Shown one piece after another: positions 1-9,214 of a DNA stretch of 64,000 nucleotides. Origin of the DNA: Hwanghaeella sp964350445 (GTDB lineage Bacteria > Pseudomonadota > Alphaproteobacteria > UBA8366 > Aestuariispiraceae). The DNA lies in contig CAYGKA010000005.1 of the NCBI GenBank assembly GCA_964350445.1, forward strand, positions 73,145 to 137,144, in the 5' to 3' direction. Numbering within the stretch: the stretch's first letter is position 1; every line of letters begins with the position of its first letter. The position numbers and the translations under genes are program-made. The notes beneath the pieces were generated by a model. It was not told where the DNA came from, ran no database searches, and worked only from the letters and a program-made list of their open reading frames with translations.

Positions 1-1
1 C

Positions 2-1330
2 TTGACCATGCTGCGAGAGGAAAGGGCGCGGGAGAATATTGCCCGGGGCCTGCCCTACGGGCCGTTGCGCGGCGTGCCGTTCCTGCTGAAGGATCTTGGG
101 GCCGAAGCCGTTGGGTTTCCGGGCCACAACGGGTCGATGATGCTCAGCGACACCCAGTATTCCAGCAATTCCTCACTGGTCGACCGGCTGTTCAAGGCCG
201 GGGTCGTGATATTCGGCCGAACGACCGCACCGGAAGGCGGGGTCGGCGCCGCGACGGAAGCCGCGGTCTACGGTGGGCCGACACGGAACCCTTGGAACCT
301 GGATCGCACGCCGGGCGGATCGTCGGGCGGGTCCGGCGCGGCCGTTGCCGCGGGGATTGTTCCGGCGGCTCATGGGTCGGATGGCGGTGGGTCCGTGCGG
401 ATCCCGGCCGCGTCCTGCGGGTTGTTCGGATTCAAACCGACCCGTGCGCGTTTGCCGGACGGCCCTCACGCCGGCGAAGGCTGGGCCGGCATGGCGATCG
501 AGGGGTACCTGACCCGATCGGTGCGCGATACGGCGGTCTTATTGGATGTCACGCAAGGAACCGATCTGGGCGCGCCCTATGTCGCGCCCCCGCTGCGGGA
601 AAGTTTCTTCGCCGCCGCCAAGGCGACTTCGCGGCCGCTTCGTATCGCCTTCGCGACCACGACATTGACGGGAGATCCGATCGACCCGGAATGCAAGAAG
701 GCGGTCCTGGCGACGGTAAAGCTACTGCAAGACATGGGTCATGATGTGGAAGAGGCCCTTCCGAAAGCCGATACGATCGGTATGATGAAGGCCTGGACGG
801 CCATCGTGGCCTGCGGCACCGCGCTTTGGGTGCGCCAGGTGCTGGCCCGGAAAGGCCGTGAACTGCAGCAGGGCGACCTGGAACCGGTGGCGATGGACGC
901 ATGCCGCTATGCCAAGTCCATATCGGGGGATCAGTACCTGGAAGCGGTCGAGAAGGTCCATGCCTATGGCCGTGAAATGGCAGCGTTCTTTGCCGGCTAC
1001 GACGCGTTGGTCACTGCGACGCTGGCGGAACCGCCGGCGCAGATAGGGCGGTTCAACCACAGCCGCGAGAGCTATGTCGATTACCGGTTGGGGGAGAACG
1101 GGATATTCGCCTATTCGCCCTTCACGGCGGCTTTTAACGCAACCGGACAACCCGCCGCTTCGGTGCCGATGCATTGGACCGACGACGGGCTGCCGGTCGG
1201 AGTTCATCTTGCCACACCTTTCGGTGAGGACGAGATGCTGATGACACTCTGCGCGGATCTGGAAAGGGCGAATCCATGGTTCGGCCACCGACCGCCGGTC
1301 TGTTTTGCAAGTTTAATGGAAAAAGGATAG
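2..1330 (+). CDS. Amidase-signature family amidase, 5'-truncated by window edge
   Basis: This is an amidohydrolase of the amidase-signature (AS) family, which cleaves carboxamides through a Lys-cisSer-Ser triad. Visible are the catalytic lysine in FLLKDL (about residue 30 of the visible part), the Gly/Ser-rich GGSSGGSGAAVAAG stretch (105-118) and the nucleophile region GSDGGGSVRIPAA (S131). The open frame runs off the left edge, so the true start is outside the window; about 440 residues are visible against a usual 450-500. It ends 10 bp before an ABC-transporter ATPase and probably heads or belongs to that operon, which suggests it acts on an imported amide, perhaps an acylated polyamine or amino compound. 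The substrate cannot be read from sequence. Confidence 0.9.
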   Translation: MTMLREERARENIARGLPYGPLRGVPFLLKDLGAEAVGFPGHNGSMMLSDTQYSSNSSLVDRLFKAGVVIFGRTTAPEGGVGAATEAAVYGGPTRNPWNLDRTPGGSSGGSGAAVAAGIVPAAHGSDGGGSVRIPAASCGLFGFKPTRARLPDGPHAGEGWAGMAIEGYLTRSVRDTAVLLDVTQGTDLGAPYVAPPLRESFFAAAKATSRPLRIAFATTTLTGDPIDPECKKAVLATVKLLQDMGHDVEEALPKADTIGMMKAWTAIVACGTALWVRQVLARKGRELQQGDLEPVAMDACRYAKSISGDQYLEAVEKVHAYGREMAAFFAGYDALVTATLAEPPAQIGRFNHSRESYVDYRLGENGIFAYSPFTAAFNATGQPAASVPMHWTDDGLPVGVHLATPFGEDEMLMTLCADLERANPWFGHRPPVCFASLMEKG

Positions 1331-1340
1331 GGGGGGTTCC

Positions 1341-2429
1341 GTGTCCGATGAAGTCGCCGTAAGGGCCGAACGCGTTTCAAAAGTTTTCGGATCTCCCGGG
1401 AACGAGCTAAGAGCCCTGGATGATGTTACGGTCGACATTCGCCGGAACGAGTTCTTCACTCTCCTGGGCCCATCGGGCTGCGGAAAGACGACGCTTCTGC
1501 GCCTGATCGCCGGGTTTGAGACGCCGTCCTCCGGCGCCATCCTTTTGAACGGGCAAGACATTACGATCGACCCGCCCTTCAAGCGCCCGATCAATACCGT
1601 TTTCCAGAGCTACGCCCTGTTCCCCCACCTGACGGTCGCCCAGAATGTCGGCTTCGGCCTGGAAATGATGGGACGCGCCAAGACCGAAATCGACGATACG
1701 GTCGATAAGATGCTCGACCTTGTGCAGATGGAGGCGATGCGCAATCGCCTTCCGACGCAGCTTTCCGGCGGTCAGCAGCAGCGTGTCGCGCTGGCCCGTG
1801 CCCTGGCGCCGCAACCGTCGGTCCTGCTTCTGGACGAACCGTTATCCGCGCTCGACCTGAAACTCCGCAAGCAGATGCAGATCGAATTGAAGCGGATGCA
1901 GATGGAAACCGGCATTACTTTCATCTTCGTGACCCATGATCAGGAAGAAGCGCTCACCATGTCCGACCGGATCGGGGTGATGAGCGCGGGGAACATCCTG
2001 CAAATCGGCAGCCCGAGGGATATCTACAACAGCCCGCAAAATAGATTTGTCGCGAGTTTCATCGGAGAGTCGAACTTTCTGGGAGGTGCGTCTTCCGGCG
2101 ACGGCAAGACACGCAAAGTCGTCCTTACCGACGGCCATGCCTTCGAGGCGGAGGTCGCCGACGAGAATTTTGCGAATGGCAAAGTCACGGTCGCCGTACG
2201 GCCCGAATTCATTCAGGTCGTTCCGGCCGGCACGGATGGGGCTGTGGCCGCGACCGTGACCAATATCGTCTATTTCGGCACCGATATGCATTCCTACATG
2301 AAGCTGGACAGCGGCACCGAAGTCGTCGCGCGGGTTTCCGCCGATGCGGACCGCGGCGGCGCGCTGGAAGCAGGCGCGAAAGTCGGCCTTACCTTTGCGC
2401 CCGGCGGTCTGCGCATCGTGGGGGATTGA
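1341..2429 (+). CDS. potA: Polyamine-type ABC transporter ATP-binding protein (PotA-like)
   Basis: This is the ATPase subunit of a spermidine/putrescine-class importer. Walker A GPSGCGKTT lies at residues 43-51, the Q-loop near FQSYALFPH (88-96), signature LSGGQQQR at 141-148 and Walker B VLLLDEP at 161-167; a TOBE-type C-terminal domain follows (about 260-360). Length 362 is normal for PotA/PotG. The start is a GTG directly preceded by a run of six G, a usable ribosome-binding site. It is followed after 3 bp by the first permease, so the genes are co-transcribed. Family is certain; the polyamine substrate is inferred from the whole cassette. Confidence 0.93.
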   Translation: MSDEVAVRAERVSKVFGSPGNELRALDDVTVDIRRNEFFTLLGPSGCGKTTLLRLIAGFETPSSGAILLNGQDITIDPPFKRPINTVFQSYALFPHLTVAQNVGFGLEMMGRAKTEIDDTVDKMLDLVQMEAMRNRLPTQLSGGQQQRVALARALAPQPSVLLLDEPLSALDLKLRKQMQIELKRMQMETGITFIFVTHDQEEALTMSDRIGVMSAGNILQIGSPRDIYNSPQNRFVASFIGESNFLGGASSGDGKTRKVVLTDGHAFEAEVADENFANGKVTVAVRPEFIQVVPAGTDGAVAATVTNIVYFGTDMHSYMKLDSGTEVVARVSADADRGGALEAGAKVGLTFAPGGLRIVGD

Positions 2430-2432
2430 TCG

Positions 2433-3407
2433 ATGAGCGACACCCCAACCACCGATGCGGCCCTTTCCAACGCTTCCGGAACCAATGCGCGCCAATTGAG
2501 TGCGCTTGAGGTCCGGGCGGAGAGGGAGCGGGTGAAGCGAAACTGGCTTCTGTCGATGCCCGCGATGATCTTGCTGTTGCTCGGGGCCAGCGGCCCGCTG
2601 CTGATCGTTCTTGTCTACTCCTTCATGGCGCCGGGCGACTATAGCGGTGTCGTCTGGACGCCGACGTTCAAAGCCTGGTTCCAGATCTTCTTTGCGGTCG
2701 ATATCTTCGACGATACGGTCGGGCTGGCCGATGCGCATTTGACGATTTTCGGGCGGTCGGTCCGTTTGTCGCTGATCACCACATTCCTAACCCTGATCAT
2801 CGGCCTGCCGACAGCCTATTTCATCGCAACACGGCCGGGCCGCCAAAGAACGCTGTGGCTGTTCCTGATAACCATTCCGTTCTGGACGAACCTGCTGATC
2901 CGGACCTTCGCGATCCTCGAGGTTATCCGGAACGAAGGGCTGCTCAACAACCTGTTGCGTTGGCTTGGCGTCATCGATGAACCGATCCAAATACTCTATA
3001 CTGACACGGCGGTCCTGATCGGCATGGCCTATGTCTACCTGCCGCTGATGGTCCTGCCACTCTATGCCGCGATCGACCGATTGGATTTCCGTTTGGTCGA
3101 GGCAGGCTACGATCTGTATGCCAATCGATGGCAGGTCCTGCGGCGGGTCATCCTGCCGATCATCAAGCCGGGGATCATCGCCGGATCGATCCTCGTTTTC
3201 GTACCGTCTCTGGGCGCCTATGTGACGCCGCGTGTTCTGGGCGGCGGCAAGCATATGATGATTGGGAACTTCATTGAATTACAGTTCGGGCAGGGACGAA
3301 ACTGGCCCTTGGGCTCGTCGCTCTCGATGCTGCTGCTGGTGATCGTCGCGGTTGCGCTGATCTTCTATGTCCGCGCCGCAAACCGGGGATCCAGCAATGA
3401 GCAGTAA
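2433..3407 (+). CDS. potB: Polyamine-type ABC transporter permease (PotB-like)
   Basis: This inner-membrane permease of the polyamine-class importer has 324 residues, about six transmembrane helices and a longer cytoplasmic N-terminus rich in charged residues (1-40). The BPD-type EAA loop is visible around 'VEAGYDLYANRWQVLRRVILP' (roughly 227-247), which contacts the ATPase. Its stop overlaps the next permease start by 11 bp, implying translational coupling. It pairs with the following gene as the PotB/PotC heterodimer. Substrate specificity lies in the binding protein and is not determined here. Confidence 0.92.
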   Translation: MSDTPTTDAALSNASGTNARQLSALEVRAERERVKRNWLLSMPAMILLLLGASGPLLIVLVYSFMAPGDYSGVVWTPTFKAWFQIFFAVDIFDDTVGLADAHLTIFGRSVRLSLITTFLTLIIGLPTAYFIATRPGRQRTLWLFLITIPFWTNLLIRTFAILEVIRNEGLLNNLLRWLGVIDEPIQILYTDTAVLIGMAYVYLPLMVLPLYAAIDRLDFRLVEAGYDLYANRWQVLRRVILPIIKPGIIAGSILVFVPSLGAYVTPRVLGGGKHMMIGNFIELQFGQGRNWPLGSSLSMLLLVIVAVALIFYVRAANRGSSNEQ

Positions 3408-4221
3408 ATCCGCCAAGCCCTTCAGCATCAAGCATCTGCCGGGTTTCACCGCCATCGCGCTGCTGTGTTTCGTGCTGCTTTATGCACCGATCATCACCAT
3501 GGTGGTCTATTCGTTCAATTCCGGGCAGTCGGTCGCCTTGTTCGAGGGATTTTCGGTCTCCTGGTATTTCGAAGCCGCCAAGAACGAACTGGTGCAGGAA
3601 GCGGCGCTACGGTCGTTGATCATTGCGGCCTGCGCGTCGGGCATTGCGACAGTGCTTGCGACAATGGCCGCGCTCGGCACCACGCGAACCAAGAATTATC
3701 CGGGGCGGACTTTCATTTATTTGATGATCAATCAGCCGCTGATGGTGCCCGAAGTCGTCACGGCGGTGGCGCTGCTTATATTCTTTGCTTCGATCAAGGT
3801 GGCGACCGGTTATTCCGGATTGGCCTATCTAATCCTGGCGCATGCGGCCTTCTGCGTGCCTTTCGCCTATCTGCCGATCCGGGCGCGGATGGAAGGGATG
3901 GATACGGCATTGGAAATCGCCGCCGCGGATCTTTACGCGACACCGTGGAAAACGTTCAGGCGGATAACTCTGCCCTTGGTCGCGCCGGGGATCGCGGCGG
4001 GCGCCATGCTGGCCTTCGTGATCTCGCTGGACGACGTTATCATCACGGAATTCGTGAAATCGGCCGGTCAAGATACCTTACCCACATACATGCTGGGACA
4101 GTTGCGACGCGCGGTTACGCCGGAGGTCAACGCGATCTCCACAGCGTTGCTCGCGGTCACGGTCATACTGCTGACGGCTTTCTTCCTATTGTCCGGAAGG
4201 AACTCGCCGGCAGGCAAGTAA
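3397..4221 (+). CDS. potC: Polyamine-type ABC transporter permease (PotC-like)
   Basis: This is the second permease of the importer, 274 residues with about six transmembrane helices and an EAA loop near 'AAADLYATPWKTFRRITLP'. I chose ATG at 3397 because the coding resemblance to PotC begins there and it overlaps the upstream stop by 11 bp, the usual arrangement for coupled permeases; the frame is open 30 bp further upstream. The binding protein follows after 33 bp with its own ribosome-binding site (AAAGGGAG). Confidence 0.92.
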   Translation: MSSKSAKPFSIKHLPGFTAIALLCFVLLYAPIITMVVYSFNSGQSVALFEGFSVSWYFEAAKNELVQEAALRSLIIAACASGIATVLATMAALGTTRTKNYPGRTFIYLMINQPLMVPEVVTAVALLIFFASIKVATGYSGLAYLILAHAAFCVPFAYLPIRARMEGMDTALEIAAADLYATPWKTFRRITLPLVAPGIAAGAMLAFVISLDDVIITEFVKSAGQDTLPTYMLGQLRRAVTPEVNAISTALLAVTVILLTAFFLLSGRNSPAGK

Positions 4222-4254
4222 GTGCGTTGTTAATAACCAAAGGGAGTCTAAACC

Positions 4255-5286
4255 ATGCGCTCGAAACTTTTTGCATTGTCGGCAGCGGCGCTGCTGGTGG
4301 CTGCGTCCCCGGCACTCGCCGAGGGCGAATTGAACATCTACAACTGGGGAAACTATACCAGCCCCGACCTGATCAAGAAGTTCGAGGAGACCTATGACGT
4401 CCAGGTCACCATCACGGACTACGATTCCAACACAACCGCGTTGGCCAAGGTCGAAGCGGGCGGTCATGGGTTCGACATCGTCGTCCCGACGAACAGCTAC
4501 GTGCCGGTCTATATCGAAAAAGGCCTGCTGCTGGAAGCCCGTCCCGATCAGATGGAAAACTACAAGAACGTTTCGGAACAGTGGAAGAACGTGACCTGGG
4601 ACAAGGGCCGTCATTATACCGTGCCGTGGCAATGGGGCACGACCGGTGTTGCCGTGAACAAGTCCGTCTATTCCGGGGACATCAACACGTCCGCCATTTT
4701 CTTGGATCCGCCGGATGAACTGGTGGGCAAGGTTAACGTCGTTCCGGAAATGAGCGACATCATCGCCTTGGCAATTTTCTATGCCGGCGGCGAGGCCTGC
4801 ACCGAGGACAAGACGGTTCTTCGGAAGGTCCGCGATATGTTGGTCGAAGCGAAGCCGAAATGGCTGTCCATGGACTATGGCACGACCGACAAACTTTCGA
4901 GCGGCGAATATGTGGCGACCGTCAATTGGAACGGTTCCACCTTCCGCGCGCGCTTGAACAATCCGGACGTCGCTTACGGCTATCCGAAGGAAGGCTATCC
5001 GTTGTGGATGGATTCCGTCGGAATCCTGAAGGACGCCAAGAACGTCGAAAACGCGAAGCTGTTCCTGAACTTCATCATGGACCCGGAGAACGCGGCGATG
5101 ATCTCCGCCTTCGCCCGGTATGCGAACGGCATCGACGGGTCGGAAGCCTTCATGCCGGAAGACATGAAGACGGCACCGGAAATTGTCGCACCGAAAGAGT
5201 TGGTGGCCGCGGGTCAATTCATCCCGACCTGCTCGCCGTCGGCACGCGATCTCTATACCGCGATCTGGACGGAACTGCAGAAATAG
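4255..5286 (+). CDS. potD: Periplasmic polyamine-type substrate-binding protein (PotD/PotF-like)
   Basis: This is the extracellular solute-binding protein of the ABC importer. A Sec signal peptide spans residues 1-22 with an Ala-rich core and ALA cleavage site. The mature start 'LNIYNWGNYTSPDLIKKFE' is the hallmark of PotD/PotF proteins, and 343 residues is the normal length. It is the last gene of the amidase-potABCD set and is followed 20 bp later by a strong hairpin with a T-tract. Polyamine or a related cationic amine is the probable ligand, but residues of the binding pocket were not checked. Confidence 0.92.
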   Translation: MRSKLFALSAAALLVAASPALAEGELNIYNWGNYTSPDLIKKFEETYDVQVTITDYDSNTTALAKVEAGGHGFDIVVPTNSYVPVYIEKGLLLEARPDQMENYKNVSEQWKNVTWDKGRHYTVPWQWGTTGVAVNKSVYSGDINTSAIFLDPPDELVGKVNVVPEMSDIIALAIFYAGGEACTEDKTVLRKVRDMLVEAKPKWLSMDYGTTDKLSSGEYVATVNWNGSTFRARLNNPDVAYGYPKEGYPLWMDSVGILKDAKNVENAKLFLNFIMDPENAAMISAFARYANGIDGSEAFMPEDMKTAPEIVAPKELVAAGQFIPTCSPSARDLYTAIWTELQK

Positions 5287-5306
5287 TTCTCTGCGGATGC
5301 GAATGG

Positions 5307-5334
5307 AAAGGGCGGCCTTTGGGCCGCCCTTTTT
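5307..5334 (+). terminator. Rho-independent terminator after potD-like gene
   Basis: AAAGGGCGGCC, a TTT loop, then GGCCGCCC followed by TTTTT forms a GC-rich hairpin with a T-tract. It lies 20 bp past the binding-protein stop and 22 bp before the convergent dctM end, so it may also serve the opposite strand. Confidence 0.85.
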
Positions 5335-5356
5335 CGTTGGGGAAGAACCGGGGCCG

Positions 5357-6643
5357 CTACCGCCCGAAACCCGCCGTGTAGGGAAGCCAGGTCGCGATCT
5401 CGGGCACAGCCAACAGGATGGCCAGGCCGAAAAGCATCAAGCCGACATAAGGCGCAGCACCACGAACGACCTCGATCAGCGGGGCGTCGGTGATCCCCTT
5501 GATGACGAACAGGTTCATGCCGACAGGCGGCGTGATCATCGCCAATTCCAAATTTATCATCAGCAAAATGCCATACCACACCAGATCAATGTCGAGGGCG
5601 ATCATCGTCGGCAGCAGGATCGGCGTGGTGATCAGGATGATCGCGATGGCTTCGAAAAACATACCCATCACGAAAATTAGACCCATCACGATCAGTAGGA
5701 ACGCGTAGGGTCCCAGCCCCATGCTGGCGACGGCCTCGGTGACGCCGTAGGGAAGGCGGATGATCGTGATCGCGTGCCCGAACATCGCGGCGGCCGCGAT
5801 GATCATGAAGACCATCATAGAGGTCCGCATGCTCTTGTAGGCGCAGGTATAGAGATCGCCGAGTGACAGTTTTCCATAGGCGAACCGCGCGACCAGAATG
5901 GCGTAGAGCGACCCGGCGGCGGCGGCCTCCGACGCGGTGAATACCCCGAAATAGATCCCGCCCATCACGACCGGCGGCGCCATGACGGCCCAGAAAGACC
6001 GTCCGAACGCGGAGGAGACCTTGCTCCATCCAGCCCAATCCGGCGCCGACAGGTCCGACCGCGTCTTCGCTTGCAGGATGCAGAAAGCCGAGAAGAGCAT
6101 CGCCATCAAAAGGCCGGGGACGATCCCGGCCAGGAAAAGCGCGCCGATGGAAACTTCGGAGACGATCGCATAAAGGATCATCGGTCCGGATGGGGGAATG
6201 AGGATGCCCAATGTGCCACCCGCCGCGATCACGCCAAGCGCGCTGCGTTCGGGATAACCAAACCGCTTCATCTGGGGAATGGCGCTCGAACCGATGCTGA
6301 GCGCCGTTGCGACGGAGGAGCCGGAGATTGCGGCGAAGATCGTACAGGACAGCACCGTTGCGACGCCCAACCCGCCTTTCACATGACCGACCAGGGTGTG
6401 AGCCAAGTCGTAAAGATCGTCTATCACTCTCGCGTGGATCATGACCTGCGCCATGAAAACGAAAAGCGGGATGGTCGTCAGTATGGACCGGTCCAGATGG
6501 GCGAAGACAGTGTCGGCGACGCTGGAAATACTGCCTTCGAAGATAAGCAAAATTGTCGTTGCCGCGATGCCGAGCGCCGCAAACACAGGCATGCCTGACA
6601 GCAGCAACAGGACCAATCCGGCAAAAACCAGGAACATCAACAT
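5357..6643 (-). CDS. dctM: TRAP transporter large permease DctM
   Basis: This is the large membrane subunit of a tripartite ATP-independent periplasmic transporter, which uses an ion gradient to import organic acids. It has 428 residues and about 12 hydrophobic segments, with typical DctM stretches such as 'GILIPPSGPMILYAI' and 'ITPPVGMNLFVIKG'. It is the last of five same-strand genes (CoA-transferase, lyase, dctP, dctQ, dctM) with short gaps, so it probably imports the acid degraded by the two enzymes. Confidence 0.95.
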   Translation of the reverse strand: MLMFLVFAGLVLLLLSGMPVFAALGIAATTILLIFEGSISSVADTVFAHLDRSILTTIPLFVFMAQVMIHARVIDDLYDLAHTLVGHVKGGLGVATVLSCTIFAAISGSSVATALSIGSSAIPQMKRFGYPERSALGVIAAGGTLGILIPPSGPMILYAIVSEVSIGALFLAGIVPGLLMAMLFSAFCILQAKTRSDLSAPDWAGWSKVSSAFGRSFWAVMAPPVVMGGIYFGVFTASEAAAAGSLYAILVARFAYGKLSLGDLYTCAYKSMRTSMMVFMIIAAAAMFGHAITIIRLPYGVTEAVASMGLGPYAFLLIVMGLIFVMGMFFEAIAIILITTPILLPTMIALDIDLVWYGILLMINLELAMITPPVGMNLFVIKGITDAPLIEVVRGAAPYVGLMLFGLAILLAVPEIATWLPYTAGFGR

Positions 6644-6663
6644 CGTGCGTCTTGCCTTCCCGG

Positions 6664-7200
6664 TCAGCTTTGACGGGTATGGGGGCCGGTGAAACGGCCT
6701 ATGAGTTTTTCAAGGGCGGCCAGGGCGAAAAGCGCCGCGCCGGCCAGGAGCGGCGACTGCGGAATCCAGGTCGCTATCTCGATGGAGCCGGAGGAATAGG
6801 AACCGAAGGAATATGCGAAAGTGACGGCTTCCCAGGTGCTGGTGCCAAGCACTGCGGCGAATGCCAAGACGGAGAGGTCACTGATAATCGCCAGCACCAG
6901 CGCCGTTTTGCCCGATGCCTTGGAGGATAAAAGGTCGATCGCGATATGGTCATTGCGGCGATATGCTTCCGCCGCGCCGAACATCACCAGGGCGACCAGG
7001 ACATATCCGATCATCTCATCCGCCCAAAGCAGAGGCGCATTCAAGACATATCTGTTGACCACCGCATAGACGGTGACGGCGAACGCGACGAGGATCAGCA
7101 CCGTGCTGATGGCCCCGCCCAACCAAACGATCGGCGTCGTTATTTTTGCGATCGGGGAGGAAGCGGAAACCGCTTCCTCCCCTTCCGTTCCGATTTTCAC
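6664..7200 (-). CDS. dctQ: TRAP transporter small permease DctQ
   Basis: The small membrane subunit of the TRAP transporter has 178 residues and four predicted helices, with the family-typical 'LWADEMIGYVLVALVMFGAAEAYRRNDHIAIDLL' pattern (shown here split: LWADEMIGYVL, then RRNDHIAIDLL). It lies 20 bp upstream of dctM and 12 bp downstream of dctP, an ordinary dctPQM arrangement. Confidence 0.93.
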   Translation of the reverse strand: MKIGTEGEEAVSASSPIAKITTPIVWLGGAISTVLILVAFAVTVYAVVNRYVLNAPLLWADEMIGYVLVALVMFGAAEAYRRNDHIAIDLLSSKASGKTALVLAIISDLSVLAFAAVLGTSTWEAVTFAYSFGSYSSGSIEIATWIPQSPLLAGAALFALAALEKLIGRFTGPHTRQS

Positions 7201-7212
7201 GAAGGGTGATCC

Positions 7213-8220
7213 TTAGAGTTTGCGGATCAGTTCGATCATCTTCTTGCTGTCCGGGTCGTCGCCGGAAAACGCCTCGTCAAAGGCCGGTCCCATGATCGCT
7301 TCCAGCGCCTTGATTTCCGCATCGGTCGCGATGTGGACATTGGCGCCCTTTTCGCGCAACTGGTCCGGGGCTGCGGAGCCGGCTTCGTCGGAAGCTTCGA
7401 TGGCCCACATCGCGGCTTTCTTACCGGCGGCATCGAGGGCCTGCTTGGCCTTGTCGGACAGCCCGTCATAGAAGGCCGGATTCAGATAGCCGTGGAAGTA
7501 GACGCTGATGATCGGAGCCACCGTAAAATGATCCTGGACCTCATAGTATTTCCGCGAAACCGCGGCGGCGACATCGGTCAACCCGGCGTCGATCACGCCG
7601 GTGGCGAGTGCCTGGTAAACCGCGGAACCCGACATTGATGACGGGGCGGCGCCCAATGCTTCGAGCGACTTGTTGAACGCGGGAACGAGGCCGCGAATCT
7701 TCACGCCCTTGAAGTCTTCCGGCTTCACCAGGAAGGACCCGTTGGAGGTGAAGACCGACGTGTTGGTGGTGAACAGCCAGACGGTGTTCTGAACGCCTTT
7801 TTCCCGCAGTTTTTCGGTCAGGAACGCAGCTGCTTCCGATTCCGGCCATTTGCGCCACAGGTCCAAATCGCCAAACGCGAAAGGCGCTACGGTGACGGTC
7901 ATTATCGGCAGGGTCTTGCCCCATTGGAAACTGACGGAGAAGGCGCATTCGATATCGCCCTTGGCGGTGGCGACGATATTTTCCTTCGCCCCGACAAGGC
8001 TGTTCGCGCCGAAGATCTGCACGTCCAATTCACCGTTCGATTGGGCTTCGACTTCCTCGGCCCAGCGGTCGATTACCTTGGCAATGTGGTGGGCCGGCGG
8101 CAGTTGGTGGCTGCAACGGATGACATCCGCCGCGGACGCCGCGGTCGGCACGGCGGCGATCGCGGTCGTAACCGCAAGGGCGGAAGCCGCTGCGGCCAGG
8201 GTTTTTCTGATATTGATCAT
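7213..8220 (-). CDS. dctP: TRAP transporter periplasmic binding protein DctP
   Basis: This is the soluble receptor of the TRAP system, 335 residues, beginning with a Sec signal peptide (basic MINIRK, hydrophobic Ala-rich core, ASAAD cleavage region near residue 30). I placed the start at the ATG at 8220 because it is preceded by GGAGG with a 5-base gap and gives a normal signal peptide; the open frame continues 150 bp upstream without a plausible start. The conserved C-terminal-domain arginine region 'GVKIRGLVPAFNKSLEALGA' is present. Its ligand is probably the acid handled by the adjacent CoA-transferase and lyase. Confidence 0.93.
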   Translation of the reverse strand: MINIRKTLAAAASALAVTTAIAAVPTAASAADVIRCSHQLPPAHHIAKVIDRWAEEVEAQSNGELDVQIFGANSLVGAKENIVATAKGDIECAFSVSFQWGKTLPIMTVTVAPFAFGDLDLWRKWPESEAAAFLTEKLREKGVQNTVWLFTTNTSVFTSNGSFLVKPEDFKGVKIRGLVPAFNKSLEALGAAPSSMSGSAVYQALATGVIDAGLTDVAAAVSRKYYEVQDHFTVAPIISVYFHGYLNPAFYDGLSDKAKQALDAAGKKAAMWAIEASDEAGSAAPDQLREKGANVHIATDAEIKALEAIMGPAFDEAFSGDDPDSKKMIELIRKL

Positions 8221-8269
8221 TGTATCCTCCCGATACTGACAGGTTGGTTTTTTGGTCGTTTTGTTGTCG

Positions 8270-9214
8270 TCATCGCCGCCATTCGACCATTGGCGGCAAT
8301 CCGGCGCGAGCGATCGCGCCGTGAAGCTTTTCTCCCGGCATTTCACGTTGCGGGATTTCCCGGACTGCAATCAAGGCGTCCAGGTCGATCCCGGTTCGGA
8401 AGCCCTTGCTTTCGCACAGGAAGACCAAGTCTTCCATCACAACATTCCCGGACGCGCCCGGCGCGAACGGGCATCCGCCCAGGCCGCCGAGGGAACCGTC
8501 CAGGATGCGCGCACCGGCATCAAGCGCGGCCGACGCGTTCGCGACGCCCATGCCGCGCGTGTCGTGAAGATGCACGTTGAACGGTTTGTCGCCGCACAGC
8601 TTGGCCATGCGTTCGCACAGGCTCCGAATTTGCGCCGGTCCGGCGAAACCGACCGTATCGGCAATGCCCACAATGTCTGCACCCGCTTCGAAACAGGCCT
8701 CCGCCAGGCGAATGACTTCGTCCTGGGAAACCTCGCCCGCGATGGAACAGCCGAAAGCCATGGCAATGCCCGTGCTGACCAACGGCTTGCGGTCGGATGC
8801 CCGGGAAAGCTCCGCGGTGCGGCGAACCAAGTCTATCGCCTCCGCACGAGATCTGCGGGCATTCGCATTGCTGTGTTCTTCCGTCGCGGAAACGACGCAG
8901 ACGATTTCACCGACGGCGGTTTGGATCGCATCGGTTGCGCCACGGTCGTTCATCGCCAAAGCCGCGGAATGTGCGCCTTTGAGCGTCGCGGCCTCATCGA
9001 TCAAATCTCGAATATCCGCGAATTGCGGCATCCGCGTCGCAGGCAGGAAGGACCCTAGTTCAAAATGTCGGACACCGGCCGCGTGTTCCCGGCGCATCCA
9101 TTCGATTTTGCTTTCGGTCGATGGCACTTCCCGAACCAGTTGCAAGCCGTCGCGCAGGCTGACGTCGCGCAGGGTAACCTTGTCGCTGGGATAGATGTCG
9201 GAAATCCGGCTCAT
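8270..9214 (-). CDS. Hydroxymethylglutaryl-CoA lyase family protein
   Basis: This is a DRE-TIM metallolyase of the HMG-CoA lyase family, which splits 3-hydroxy-3-methylglutaryl-CoA (or a related 3-hydroxyacyl-CoA such as citramalyl-CoA) by retro-Claisen cleavage. Conserved elements are RDGLQ (R21, D22), the metal-binding HLH (H215, H217) and the catalytic-cysteine loop GGLGGCPFAPGASGN (C248, N257). Length 314 fits the family. Its start overlaps the CoA-transferase stop by 4 bp (ATGA type), so the two are translationally coupled. The exact acyl-CoA is inferred, not proved. Confidence 0.9.
   Translation of the reverse strand: MSRISDIYPSDKVTLRDVSLRDGLQLVREVPSTESKIEWMRREHAAGVRHFELGSFLPATRMPQFADIRDLIDEAATLKGAHSAALAMNDRGATDAIQTAVGEIVCVVSATEEHSNANARRSRAEAIDLVRRTAELSRASDRKPLVSTGIAMAFGCSIAGEVSQDEVIRLAEACFEAGADIVGIADTVGFAGPAQIRSLCERMAKLCGDKPFNVHLHDTRGMGVANASAALDAGARILDGSLGGLGGCPFAPGASGNVVMEDLVFLCESKGFRTGIDLDALIAVREIPQREMPGEKLHGAIARAGLPPMVEWRR

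Noticed and set aside
4186..5217. 343-codon minus-strand frame opposite the polyamine-binding protein
   Set aside because: Shadow of a clear signal-peptide-bearing binding protein; no ribosome-binding site.
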